A stretch of 23,272 bases of DNA, from contig MNRS01000003.1 in NCBI GenBank assembly GCA_001916065.1, positions 1 through 23,272 on the forward strand, given 5' to 3'. Shown here one piece after another: positions 1-7,505 of this stretch. The stretch comes from Clostridium sp. 28_17. Lineage in GTDB: Bacteria; Bacillota; Clostridia; TANB77; CAG-508. The notes below the pieces were generated by a model. The model was given only the letters and a program-made list of their open reading frames with translations, was not told the origin of the DNA and made no database searches. The position numbers and the translations under genes were made by a program. The stretch's first letter is position 1. Each line of letters opens with the position of its first letter.

Positions 1-2
1 GA

Positions 3-56
3 TTTATATCAGCAGATAAAAGATTTAAAGAAGAAATAGAAAAAATAGTTGCATAA
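3..56 (+). CDS. C-terminal end of an upstream gene (partial, unknown)
   Basis: The frame beginning at base 3 is open from the window edge to a TAA at 54-56 and encodes the tail FISADKRFKEEIEKIVA. The other two + frames reach stops at 16-18 and 37-39. The Lys/Glu-rich helical composition fits an ordinary protein C-terminus, but 17 residues are too few to name a family. The gene would lie upstream of the mraZ promoter in the same direction. Confidence 0.45.
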   Translation, partial: FISADKRFKEEIEKIVA

Positions 57-134
57 ATTATATATTGATTTTGCGTTGCTATTATTTTTTGAATGGACAA
101 ATTGAAAAAAATTTGAAAAATTTTACAAAAACTA

Positions 135-163
135 TTGCAAAATTAAAAAAGTTATATTACAAT
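135..163 (+). promoter_or_regulatory. Candidate sigma-A promoter of mraZ
   Basis: TTGCAA at 135-140 and TACAAT at 158-163 are separated by 17 nt, a good match to the vegetative promoter consensus. Transcription would start near position 170, at the beginning of the MraZ box array, which is how MraZ autoregulation is arranged in other bacteria. Confidence 0.6.
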
Positions 164-170
164 TTACATG

Positions 171-200
171 AAGTGGAGAAAAGTGGTACAAAGTGGTAGA
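171..200 (+). promoter_or_regulatory. MraZ-binding boxes (three 10-bp direct repeats)
   Basis: Three head-to-tail decamers, AAGTGGAGAA, AAGTGGTACA and AAGTGGTAGA, lie at 171, 181 and 191 in exact 10-bp register. MraZ is an AbrB-like repressor known to bind arrays of short direct repeats, about one helical turn apart, upstream of its own gene. Mollicute sites are of the AAAGTG type. The array sits between the promoter and the SD of mraZ, so autoregulation of the first dcw gene is the natural reading. Confidence 0.8.
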
Positions 201-223
201 AAAATGAAAAGAGGTGAAGACCA

Positions 224-649
224 TTGTTAATGGGTGAATATGAGCATTCTCTAGATGCCAAAGGCAGATTAATAATGCCTGCAAAATTAAGACAAGACAT
301 TGGAGAAAAATTCGTTATAACTAAAGGATTAGACGGATGTTTATTTGCCTTTTCACAAGAAGAATGGTTAAACTTTGAAACAAAACTAAAATCACTACCA
401 CTATCAGATAGAAATGCCAGAAATTTTGTCAGATTTTTCTTATCAGGAGCAACTGAATGTGAAATAGACAAACAAGGTAGATTTTTAATACCAAATAATC
501 TACGTGTTGCGGCACAACTAGATAAAGAGGCAGTAATAATTGGAGTAGGTACTAGGTTAGAAATATGGAATAAAGCAAATTGGGAAAAATGTGATGAAAA
601 TATATCAGTTGACGAAATTGCCGAAAATATGACTATGCTTGGTATATAA
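224..649 (+). CDS. mraZ: MraZ, transcriptional regulator of the division and cell wall cluster
   Basis: This 141-residue protein has the MraZ double SpoVT/AbrB fold. Its start, MLMGEYEHSLDAKGR, matches the first repeat and SGATECEIDKQGRFLIP at about residues 67-83 matches the second. The C-terminal IAENMTMLGI is the usual family ending, so the gene is full length. The TTG start at 224 lies 7 nt after AGGTG at 212-216 and reproduces the family N-terminus; ATG at 230 would be 13 nt away and drop two residues. MraZ is a nucleoid-associated DNA-binding regulator that usually controls the first dcw promoter. Three box repeats at 171-200 lie directly upstream. A hairpin terminator at 1023-1050 suggests that at least part of its transcription ends before rsmH. 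Confidence 0.95.
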   Translation: MLMGEYEHSLDAKGRLIMPAKLRQDIGEKFVITKGLDGCLFAFSQEEWLNFETKLKSLPLSDRNARNFVRFFLSGATECEIDKQGRFLIPNNLRVAAQLDKEAVIIGVGTRLEIWNKANWEKCDENISVDEIAENMTMLGI

Positions 650-675
650 CTTTCAAAAGTTTATATAAAAAAACC

Positions 676-1006
676 AAAGAAAAGATTACTGAAGAAAAAA
701 GTACTAAAGATAAAAAAACAAAGGAAAAAAATACAAAAGAATAAATTGCTAAAGATAAAAATTCAAAAGACAATCATACAAAAGAATATAAAACAAAAGA
801 TGAAAGCACAAAAGAAAAATGTACAAAAGATATAAAATTTAAAATATATGTACAAAAGAAAAAGTGCAGAAGAAAATCTTACAAAAGATATTATAACAAA
901 GAAAAGTGTAATTCAAAAGATAAAAAATTACAGAAGAATAACAAAAAAACATAAGTAAAAAATCCAAAGAAAAACTTACAAAGGATTTTATAAAAATACC
1001 AAAAGA
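676..1006 (+). repeat. 15-nt periodic purine-rich repeat tract
   Basis: Eleven consecutive units begin at 676, 691, 706, 721, 736, 751, 766, 781, 796, 811 and 826, each close to AAAGA(A/T)AAAANTACA. More degenerate copies with indels continue to about 1006 (855, 869, 884, 898, 916, 933, 966, 981, 1002). Read from 676, every one of the eleven units gives x-[E/D]-x-x-x with Glu or Asp second (GAA, GAT or GAC), and eight end in Thr (ACA or ACT). That looks like a decayed K-[E/D]-x-x-T pentapeptide coding repeat. There is an in-frame TAA at 742-744 and no ATG or SD, so translation is not supported. The tract fills the first half of the 680-nt gap between mraZ and rsmH. Confidence 0.8.
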
Positions 1007-1022
1007 AAAAACATATAACACG

Positions 1023-1050
1023 AACAACTGGTACTTTTACCAGTTGTTTT
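1023..1050 (+). terminator. Intrinsic terminator after mraZ
   Basis: AACAACTGGTA at 1023-1033 pairs perfectly with TACCAGTTGTT at 1038-1048 around a CTTT loop, and the right arm runs into four T residues. This is a stable 11-bp stem in very AT-rich surroundings. It would end mraZ transcripts after the periodic tract. Confidence 0.75.
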
Positions 1051-1055
1051 GCGTT

Positions 1056-1093
1056 TATATATTAGAAAAGTTATACAACTTTTCTAATATATA
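1056..1093. repeat. 17-bp perfect AT-rich inverted repeat
   Basis: TATATATTAGAAAAGTT at 1056-1072 and its exact reverse complement at 1077-1093 flank a 4-nt spacer (ATAC). It lies 5 nt beyond the mraZ terminator and could form a long hairpin in RNA or a cruciform in DNA. No T-tract follows, so a terminator role is weak. Confidence 0.7.
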
Positions 1094-1108
1094 AAATTAC
1101 ATTGCACA

Positions 1109-1223
1109 GAAAATTTATTTCATAAATTTTCGCGCGCGAACAAATTTACTGAAAATTTCAATTTTATCGAATATGATAAAAGGTAAAGTTAAGAATGAAA
1201 ATTGAAAATTTTCAGATTTGTTC
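1109..1223. repeat. Nested inverted repeats with a (CG)4 palindrome upstream of rsmH
   Basis: Three structures follow one another. The first is a 10-bp stem with a 3-nt loop, GAAAATTTAT at 1109-1118 with ATAAATTTTC at 1122-1131. The second is the 12-bp palindrome TTCGCGCGCGAA at 1129-1140, very unusual in this CpG-poor sequence. The third is a long imperfect inverted repeat, left arm 1138-1165 (GAACAAATTT...) and right arm 1198-1223 (...AGATTTGTTC). No gene is visible here. A degraded mobile repeat or a structured leader region is possible. Confidence 0.6.
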
Positions 1224-1229
1224 TATACT
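1202..1229 (+). promoter_or_regulatory. Candidate promoter of the rsmH operon
   Basis: TTGAAA at 1202-1207 and TATACT at 1224-1229 are spaced by 16 nt, about 100 nt upstream of the rsmH start. A separate promoter is expected here because a terminator closes the mraZ transcript. The -35 overlaps the right arm of the long inverted repeat at 1138-1223. Confidence 0.4.
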
Positions 1230-1329
1230 AAAAAAGTCATGCAATGTTAATAGTGTTCTTGTTTGTACCATACAAATTGGAATGCATATAAACGAAGTAA
1301 TAAAATAAAAACTTTTAAGAGGTGTAAAA

Positions 1330-2259
1330 TTGGAATTTAAGCATAAACCTGTAATGCTAGAAGAATGCATCAAAGGGTTAAATATAAAACCTGAAGGAAT
1401 ATATGTTGATGGAACTCTTGGTGGAGCAGGACACAGTAAAGAAATAGCAAAAAGATTATCAAAAGATGGATTGCTAATTGGAATAGATAGAGATGAAGAT
1501 GCTTTAAAAGCAGCGAAAGAAAACTTAAAGGAATTCCAAAATGTAAAATTTGTTAAGGATAATCATGACAACATAAAACAAATTTTAGAAGACATTGGTA
1601 TAGAAAAAGTCGATGGAATCTTACTAGATTTAGGTGTTTCTTCATATCAATTAGATGAAAGAAATCGTGGATTTAGTTATTTGGGAGAAAATGAACTTGA
1701 TATGAGGATGGATAAAACTCAGGAATTGTCTGCGAAAAATGTTGTAAATGAGTATCCAGAGGAAAAACTTGCAAACATCATATATGAATATGGTGAAGAA
1801 AGATTTTCAAGACAAATAGCTAGAAACATATGTGAATACAGAAAAGAACATTTGATAAAAACTACAAAACAACTGGTAGAAATAATAGAAAAATCAATTC
1901 CAAAATCAAAACAAAATGATGGACATCCTGCAAAAAGGACGTTTCAAGCAATCAGAATTGAAGTAAATGATGAAATTAAACCATTATATAATACAGTAAA
2001 AGATTGTATTGATTGCTTAAAACCACAAGGAAGATTATGTATTATAACATTTCATTCTTTGGAAGACAGGGCAGTTAAAAATGCAATGCTAGATGCAAAA
2101 GGAAAATGCACTTGTCCACCTGATTTACCATATTGTGTATGTGGTGCAAAATCACTTGGTAAGGTAATTACTAAAAAACCAATTGTTGCAACAAAAGAGG
2201 AACAAGAAGAAAATAGTAGAAGCAAAAGTGCAAAACTTAGAATTTTTGAAAAGAAATAA
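1330..2259 (+). CDS. rsmH: 16S rRNA (cytosine-1402 N4) methyltransferase RsmH
   Basis: This is the 309-residue S-adenosylmethionine-dependent methyltransferase (old name MraW) that modifies C1402 in the 30S P site. The SAM-binding motif GTLGGAGHS lies at residues 28-36, followed by GIDRDEDAL, the family signatures LDLGVSSYQLD and GFSYLGENELDMRMD, and GHPAKRTFQAIRIEVNDE. ITFHSLEDR and the terminal RSKSAKLRIFEKK complete the family pattern, so it is full length. A short Cys-rich stretch, CTCPPDLPYCVC, lies just before the C-terminal region. The TTG start at 1330 has the strong SD AAGAGGTG 5 nt upstream and gives the usual N-terminus (MEFKHKPVMLEE). It is the first gene after the structured intergenic region and probably starts the main dcw operon. 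Confidence 0.96.
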   Translation: MEFKHKPVMLEECIKGLNIKPEGIYVDGTLGGAGHSKEIAKRLSKDGLLIGIDRDEDALKAAKENLKEFQNVKFVKDNHDNIKQILEDIGIEKVDGILLDLGVSSYQLDERNRGFSYLGENELDMRMDKTQELSAKNVVNEYPEEKLANIIYEYGEERFSRQIARNICEYRKEHLIKTTKQLVEIIEKSIPKSKQNDGHPAKRTFQAIRIEVNDEIKPLYNTVKDCIDCLKPQGRLCIITFHSLEDRAVKNAMLDAKGKCTCPPDLPYCVCGAKSLGKVITKKPIVATKEEQEENSRSKSAKLRIFEKK

Positions 2260-2331
2260 TGTTTTGTTTGGAATATCGATTCCAAAAGTTACATTTTAAA
2301 ATTTAAAAGAAAGAGAGGTGAAAAATAACTT

Positions 2332-2835
2332 ATGGCAAGAACAGGTTATCAATATGGAACTAGCCCTAGAAAATTGGAGCCAGATTATACTAGAAAACCT
2401 AAACAAAAAAGAAAACAATTAAAAGTTGTTGAGGATTTACCAAGACAACAAATAAAGGTTTCTAAAGAACAACGAAAAAGACAAATGAAAACAACAGTTA
2501 TTGTTGCTGGGCTATTTTTGCTGCTATTAACCATAAGTTGTAGAAACTCTCAAATAGATAAACAATTTAATCAAATTCAAAACCAAAAGAAACAATTGGC
2601 GGCTTTGCAAAAAGACAATGAACAATTAAAAGTTAGTATCGAAAATAGCATCAATATAAGTAATATTGAAAAAGTTGCAAAAGAAGAATTAGGAATGCAA
2701 AAATTAACTAGTAAGCAAACTGTATATGTAACATTGCCAAAAAAAGATTATGTAGAAACAGAATCTGAAAAAGTTGTTAAAACAGAGACAAAAACTTGGT
2801 GGCAAAATTTAGCAGATAAAATTTTGAAATTTTAA
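2332..2835 (+). CDS. ftsL: FtsL-like divisome protein (single-pass, coiled coil)
   Basis: This 167-residue protein has a long basic cytoplasmic N-terminus (about residues 1-53), one membrane segment at about 54-70 (TTVIVAGLFLLLLTISC), and then a Gln/Lys/Glu-rich coiled coil at about 72-110. A short region containing IEKVAKEELGMQKLTSKQTVYV follows, as in FtsL/DivIC/FtsB-like proteins. FtsL bridges DivIC/FtsB and the septal PBP-FtsW pair. Sequence identity in this family is poor, so the symbol rests on topology and on position between rsmH and the PBP gene, the standard place for ftsL. ATG 2332 follows the SD AGAGAGGTG at about an 11-nt distance. The stop lies just before a hairpin that covers the SD of the next gene. 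Confidence 0.8.
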   Translation: MARTGYQYGTSPRKLEPDYTRKPKQKRKQLKVVEDLPRQQIKVSKEQRKRQMKTTVIVAGLFLLLLTISCRNSQIDKQFNQIQNQKKQLAALQKDNEQLKVSIENSINISNIEKVAKEELGMQKLTSKQTVYVTLPKKDYVETESEKVVKTETKTWWQNLADKILKF

Positions 2836-2848
2836 TAAGAATAAAATA

Positions 2849-2881
2849 AAACACTTCTAATAAATATTATTAGAGGTGTTT
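2849..2881 (+). promoter_or_regulatory. Hairpin that sequesters the SD of the PBP gene
   Basis: AAACACTTCTAATAA at 2849-2863 and TTATTAGAGGTGTTT at 2867-2881 form a 15-bp stem (one G-U pair) with a 3-nt ATA loop. The right arm contains AGAGGTG at 2872-2878, the only good SD for the ATG at 2884. It ends in five T residues (2879-2883), so the same element also looks like an intrinsic terminator placed right on a ribosome binding site. Confidence 0.75.
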
Positions 2882-2883
2882 TT

Positions 2884-4875
2884 ATGATAAAAATAAATAT
2901 ATCAACTAAAAAAAGGATGAGAACATCGTTATTTATTGTGTTTTTAATAATTGTGATATTAATTGGCAGACTGGGGTACATACAGTTAATAGATGGAAAG
3001 AAACTTTCTGAACTTGCATTTGAACAACAAACATTAGACAGAACTATAAACCCTAAAAGAGGGACTATTTATGATGCAACAGGTCAGGTTTTGGCACAAA
3101 GCAGTACAGTTGAAACAATAACTGTAAATCCTGGAAATATCGATAAAAATATCAAAGAAAAAGTTGCTAAAAAACTTTCAGAAATTTTTGAATTAGATTA
3201 TGAAAAAACACTAAAAAAAGTATCGAAGAGGAGTTCAATTGAAACAATTGCAAAAAAAATTGATAAAGATAAAGCAGATGAATTAAGAAAATGGATGGAA
3301 GAAGGAAACATTACAACAGGAATAAATATTGATGAAGATACAAAAAGATATTATCCAAATAATAATTTAGCGTCTCAAATTATAGGATTTTGTGGAAGTG
3401 ATAATCAGGGACTGGATGGAATTGAGGCTAAATATGATAAGGTACTTTCTGGAACAAAAGGTGCAATTAAAAGACACACTGATGCAAAAGGTGGAGAAAT
3501 AGGAGAAGAGGGAGAAACTTATGTTGCGGCTAAAAATGGAAATGATATTGTACTTACAATAGATATGAACATTCAATCAATAGTTGAAAAATATTTAAAA
3601 GAGGCTTGTATTGACAATAAGTGTACTGATGGTGGAAATATAGTTGTTATGAATCCACAAAATGGTGATATTTTGGCAATGGCAACATACCCAGATTACA
3701 ATTTAAATGAACCATATTCTGCATATACTGATGAATTGAAGGGAATTTGGGATACAACAGACCAAGCCGAAAAAACAAAAAGTCTTCAAGCAGTTTGGAG
3801 AAATAGGGCAATTACAGATACATATGAACCTGGGTCAACTTTTAAAACCATTACAGCATCTGCATCCCTCGAAGAAGGCTTAGTTACAGACATAGATAAA
3901 CAAGGACAATTTTGTTGTACAGGTGGAATTGAAGTTGCGGGAGTTAGAATAAAATGTTGGAGATATTATAGACCACATGGAGCAGAAAGTTTAAGACAGG
4001 CATTAATGAATTCATGTAACCCGATTTTTATTGGATTAGGTCAAAAGATGGGTGTTCACACATATTATGGTTATTTGCAAAAATTTGGCTTACTAGAAAA
4101 AACAGGAATAGATTTGCCAGGTGAGGCAGGAAGCATATTTTTGGCTGAAAATAAAATGGGACCTGTTGAACTTGCAACAGTTAGTTTTGGTCAAAGATTT
4201 GAAATTACTCCAATTCAATTGGTGACAGCAGTTTCTTCTATTGCAAATGGAGGAAATTTAGTTCAACCAAGAGTTGTTAAATCAATTATTGACAGTGAAT
4301 CAGGTGAAAAAACTGATATGGAAACAAAAGTAAAATCTAAAACAATTTCTAAAGAGACATCAGAAAAAGTTTTGAGTATGATGGAGTCTGTTGTTTCAGA
4401 AGGTACTGGTAAAAATGCTAAAGTTGCAGGGTATAGAATTGGTGGAAAAACTGGAACTTCTGAAGATGGTGTAAATACTAATAAATATGTTACTTCTTTT
4501 TTAGGTGTTGCTCCTATTGAAAATCCACAAGTAGTTTTACTTGTTACTTTGTATAACCCTACTGGTGAGGGCGGACACCAAGGAGGAGGAGTAGCAGCAC
4601 CTGTTGGAGGCCAAGTTTTTAGTGAAATTTTGCCTTATTTAGAGGTCTCTCAAGGTAATAAAGATGAAGTTGAACAGGTTGAACAGGTTCAAGTTCCAAA
4701 TGTTGAAGGATTAAGTATTAAGGAAGCAGAAAAAGTTACTAAAGAAGTGGGGTTGGAGATTAGTATACAGAACGATTCTGAAGAACTTGATAGAGAAAAT
4801 ATTATTATAAAAGAACAGTCTCCAAGAGAGGGAGTAAGTGTTAATAAAGAAAGTAAAATTTTTGTACAATATTAG
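2884..4875 (+). CDS. ftsI: Class B penicillin-binding protein with PASTA domain (FtsI/SpoVD type)
   Basis: This 663-residue D,D-transpeptidase cross-links peptidoglycan during septation. A single membrane segment at about residues 13-35 anchors it, with the catalytic part outside. A PBP dimerisation domain follows (NPKRGTIYDATGQVLA at about 57-72). Then come the transpeptidase motifs: STFK with catalytic Ser318 and Lys321, SCN at 377-379 and KTG at 522-524. One PASTA domain closes the protein (VPNVEGLSIKEAEKV onward). A single PASTA domain with this layout resembles SpoVD and clostridial FtsI; whether it serves vegetative division or the spore cortex cannot be settled here. ATG 2884 has its SD 5 nt upstream, but inside the hairpin at 2849-2881, which suggests translational restraint. 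Confidence 0.92.
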   Translation: MIKINISTKKRMRTSLFIVFLIIVILIGRLGYIQLIDGKKLSELAFEQQTLDRTINPKRGTIYDATGQVLAQSSTVETITVNPGNIDKNIKEKVAKKLSEIFELDYEKTLKKVSKRSSIETIAKKIDKDKADELRKWMEEGNITTGINIDEDTKRYYPNNNLASQIIGFCGSDNQGLDGIEAKYDKVLSGTKGAIKRHTDAKGGEIGEEGETYVAAKNGNDIVLTIDMNIQSIVEKYLKEACIDNKCTDGGNIVVMNPQNGDILAMATYPDYNLNEPYSAYTDELKGIWDTTDQAEKTKSLQAVWRNRAITDTYEPGSTFKTITASASLEEGLVTDIDKQGQFCCTGGIEVAGVRIKCWRYYRPHGAESLRQALMNSCNPIFIGLGQKMGVHTYYGYLQKFGLLEKTGIDLPGEAGSIFLAENKMGPVELATVSFGQRFEITPIQLVTAVSSIANGGNLVQPRVVKSIIDSESGEKTDMETKVKSKTISKETSEKVLSMMESVVSEGTGKNAKVAGYRIGGKTGTSEDGVNTNKYVTSFLGVAPIENPQVVLLVTLYNPTGEGGHQGGGVAAPVGGQVFSEILPYLEVSQGNKDEVEQVEQVQVPNVEGLSIKEAEKVTKEVGLEISIQNDSEELDRENIIIKEQSPREGVSVNKESKIFVQY

Positions 4876-4896
4876 TACAAAATTCCAAAAAAACTC

Positions 4897-4925
4897 TATA
4901 CAAAAAGCAAAAATAGTTATATAAT
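4897..4925 (+). promoter_or_regulatory. Possible internal promoter before murE
   Basis: TATAAT at 4920-4925 is a perfect -10 box. The hexamer TATACA, 17 nt upstream at 4897-4902, matches the -35 consensus at only four of six positions. The 113-nt gap between the PBP gene and murE leaves room for an internal promoter. Confidence 0.3.
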
Positions 4926-4988
4926 GTAACAAAAATTATGAGCAAAAATTTGATCATAAAACATATTAAAATGAAGGGATGATTCTAA

Positions 4989-6464
4989 ATGGAATTAAAA
5001 AAAATATTAGTAGGATTAGAAGGAATAAAAGCAAAAGGAAGTGTAGACCTAGAAATTAAAGGAATTGAAAAAAATTCAAAAGAAGTAAAAGAAGGATATA
5101 TGTTTGTTGCAATAAAAGGATTTTCAGTTGATGGACACAAATTTATAGCAGGTGCAATTGAAAATGGTGCAACAGCAGTAATGGTAGAAGAAGGATGTGA
5201 TTTAAAAGCATTAAACATACCAGAAAATGTAACAATTTTAATGGTACCAGATACAAGAAAAGCATTAGCAATATGTTCATCAAACTTTTATGGTAATCCA
5301 TCAGCACAATTAAAATTGATTGGTGTTACTGGAACAAAAGGAAAAACAACAACAACATTTATGATTAAAGAAATACTAGAAAAAGCAGGTAAAAAAGTTG
5401 GACTAATAGGAACAATTGCAACATATATAAATGGTAAGAGAATAAAAGACAGTGATAGAACAACACCAGAAAGTTTGGAGTTACAACAAACTTTTAGACA
5501 AATGGTAGACGAAGGTGTAGAAGTTTGCGTAATGGAAGTTTCTTCACAAAGTTTAAAATTACACAGAGTTGATGGATGTCAATTTGATATAGTTTTATTT
5601 ACAAACTTTTCAGAAGACCACATAAGTGAAAAAGAACATCCAACAATGGAAGATTACTTTAATTCAAAATTAAAATTATTTGAAATGTGTAAAACAGGAA
5701 TAGTTAATGCAGATGATTTACATGCTGCAAAAATACCAAGATTATTCCCAGAAAGTAATATTGTAACATATGGTATTGATAATTTTGCAAATGTTTTAGC
5801 AAAAGACATAACAATTACAAATTCATATGTTGATTTTAAAGTGAAAATAACAGACAGAAATGAAAGAGTAAAAACAGGAATACCAGGTAGATTCAGTGTT
5901 TACAATTCATTGGCTGCTATTTGTGTAGCACAAAAATTTGGAATTTCTCCAGAGATTATAAAAGAGGCTTTAGCGGAAGTTAGAGTACCAGGAAGATCAG
6001 AATTAGTTGATAATAAATTAGAATTAACAATAATGATAGACTATGCTCATTCTCCAGAAAGTTTGCAAAATATTTTGCAAGCAGCTAAGAGTTATACTCG
6101 CGGAAGAGTTATTTCTGTATTTGGTTGTGGTGGAGACAGAGATTCTGGCAAAAGACCTATAATGGGTGAAATATCAGGTAAAATAGCAGATTACACAATA
6201 GTTACATCTGATAACCCAAGAACAGAGGACCCACAAAAAATTGTTGACCAAATTGAAGATGGAATTAAAAAGACAAAAGGCAAATATGAAGTTGTTGTTG
6301 ATAGAGTTGAAGCAATTGAACATGCTATCAAAATGGCAAATAAAAAAGACATTATCATATTGGCAGGTAAGGGACATGAACCTTATCAAGAAATAAATGG
6401 TGTTAAACATCCTTTTGATGAGAGAATTATAGTAAGAGATATTATAGAAAAAATGGGAAAATAA
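4989..6464 (+). CDS. murE: UDP-MurNAc-tripeptide synthetase MurE (meso-diaminopimelate adding)
   Basis: This 491-residue cytoplasmic Mur ligase adds the third residue of the peptidoglycan stem peptide to UDP-MurNAc-L-Ala-D-Glu, using ATP. The N-terminal domain holds NSKEVKEGYMFVAIKGF. The ATP-binding loop GTKGKT lies at residues 115-120, and the central region contains RTTPES and MEVSSQSL. The C-terminal domain has DYAHSPESL, GCGGDRDSGKRP and LAGKGHEPYQ. DNPR at 408-411 is the motif that selects meso-diaminopimelate over lysine, so the cell wall is predicted to be of the meso-DAP type. ATG 4989 follows GAAGGGATG at 4973-4981. The length is normal for the family. mraY follows after 37 nt. Confidence 0.96.
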   Translation: MELKKILVGLEGIKAKGSVDLEIKGIEKNSKEVKEGYMFVAIKGFSVDGHKFIAGAIENGATAVMVEEGCDLKALNIPENVTILMVPDTRKALAICSSNFYGNPSAQLKLIGVTGTKGKTTTTFMIKEILEKAGKKVGLIGTIATYINGKRIKDSDRTTPESLELQQTFRQMVDEGVEVCVMEVSSQSLKLHRVDGCQFDIVLFTNFSEDHISEKEHPTMEDYFNSKLKLFEMCKTGIVNADDLHAAKIPRLFPESNIVTYGIDNFANVLAKDITITNSYVDFKVKITDRNERVKTGIPGRFSVYNSLAAICVAQKFGISPEIIKEALAEVRVPGRSELVDNKLELTIMIDYAHSPESLQNILQAAKSYTRGRVISVFGCGGDRDSGKRPIMGEISGKIADYTIVTSDNPRTEDPQKIVDQIEDGIKKTKGKYEVVVDRVEAIEHAIKMANKKDIIILAGKGHEPYQEINGVKHPFDERIIVRDIIEKMGK

Positions 6465-6501
6465 TAATTAAAAAAAACAACAAAAGATATAAAAGGAAAG
6501 G

Positions 6502-7491
6502 TTGATTAAATTGAATTTGGAAATAAAAGTATTGCTAGCAACGTTTGTTATTTCAGTAGTTTGTGGATTAATAACAATACCAATATTAAAAAAATTAAGG
6601 GTAGGTCAAATAGAAAGAGACGATGGACCTGCATCACATTTAAAAAAACAAGGAACTCCAACAATGGGAGGAATAATAATGATAATTGCAATAATTATTG
6701 CAGTTACGGGAACATATATATTTTTACATTTATCAGGAAATCAAGAAATTGCACAAAAATTATTTCCAATGTTATTAATAACAATTGGATATGGTTTAAT
6801 AGGATTTATAGACGATTTTAAAAAATTGGTTTTAAAAAACACTGATGGTTTAAAACCAAGATATAAAATGTTAGGACTTTTAATAATTGCAGTTGCATAT
6901 GTTTTGTTTTTGATATATGGTTTTAAAATAGGAACTGAAACATATATTCCAATTTTGAAAACATATATAAATATTCCTGAAATTATATATATTCCATTTG
7001 CAATTCTTGTAATACTTGGAACAACAAATGCTGTAAATCTTACAGATGGAATTGATGGCTTATCATCAAGTGTTTCTGCAATTATAATAACATGTTTAAC
7101 AGTTATAGGAATTAGTAATCAAGTATATGAAGTATCAATATTTGGAAGTATTGTAATAGGTGCAACATTAGGATTTTTAATGTTTAATTTACATCCTGCA
7201 AAAGTATTTATGGGTGATACTGGTTCATTAATGCTTGGGGGTGTAATATCAGGATTAGCTTTGTATTTAAAAATGCCATTATTATTACTTTTAATAGCAA
7301 TAATACCTGTTGTAGAAACATTATCAGTTATAATACAAGTTACTTATTTTAAAAAGACAGGAAATAGAGTATTTAAAATGACACCATTACATCATCATTA
7401 TGAATTATCAGGATGGAGAGAAAATAAAATTGTAGTTGTATTTTCTTTAATAACTTTAGTTGCATGCTTTATAGGGCTAAAAATAGTGTAA
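6502..7491 (+). CDS. mraY: Phospho-N-acetylmuramoyl-pentapeptide transferase MraY
   Basis: This polytopic membrane enzyme (up to 329 residues) transfers phospho-MurNAc-pentapeptide to undecaprenyl phosphate, making lipid I. Family motifs run in order: SHLKKQGTPTMGGI near residues 45-58, the Asp pair in GFIDDFKKLV, NAVNLTDGIDGL, FMGDTGSLMLGG, and the His-rich MTPLHHHYELSGW. About ten hydrophobic segments are visible. Two TTG starts are possible. 6502 lies very close to the SD AAAGGAAAGG (6492-6501), and 6511 (MNLEIKVLL) has better spacing, so the N-terminus is uncertain by three residues. murG, two genes downstream, uses its product. In many dcw clusters murF precedes and murD follows mraY; both are absent here. 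Confidence 0.95.
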   Translation: MIKLNLEIKVLLATFVISVVCGLITIPILKKLRVGQIERDDGPASHLKKQGTPTMGGIIMIIAIIIAVTGTYIFLHLSGNQEIAQKLFPMLLITIGYGLIGFIDDFKKLVLKNTDGLKPRYKMLGLLIIAVAYVLFLIYGFKIGTETYIPILKTYINIPEIIYIPFAILVILGTTNAVNLTDGIDGLSSSVSAIIITCLTVIGISNQVYEVSIFGSIVIGATLGFLMFNLHPAKVFMGDTGSLMLGGVISGLALYLKMPLLLLLIAIIPVVETLSVIIQVTYFKKTGNRVFKMTPLHHHYELSGWRENKIVVVFSLITLVACFIGLKIV

Positions 7492-7505
7492 TAGGAGGAT
7501 TATAA

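Noticed and set aside
745..954. 69-codon open frame in the 15-nt repeat tract
   Set aside because: It has no ATG, GTG or TTG start with an SD, is preceded by an in-frame stop, and units drift out of frame after about 841. Treated as repeat DNA, not a gene.
839..1027. 62-aa - strand ORF opposite the repeat tract
   Set aside because: It is only the complement of a purine-rich tract, giving a Phe/Ser/Leu-rich shadow peptide without an SD or a family resemblance.
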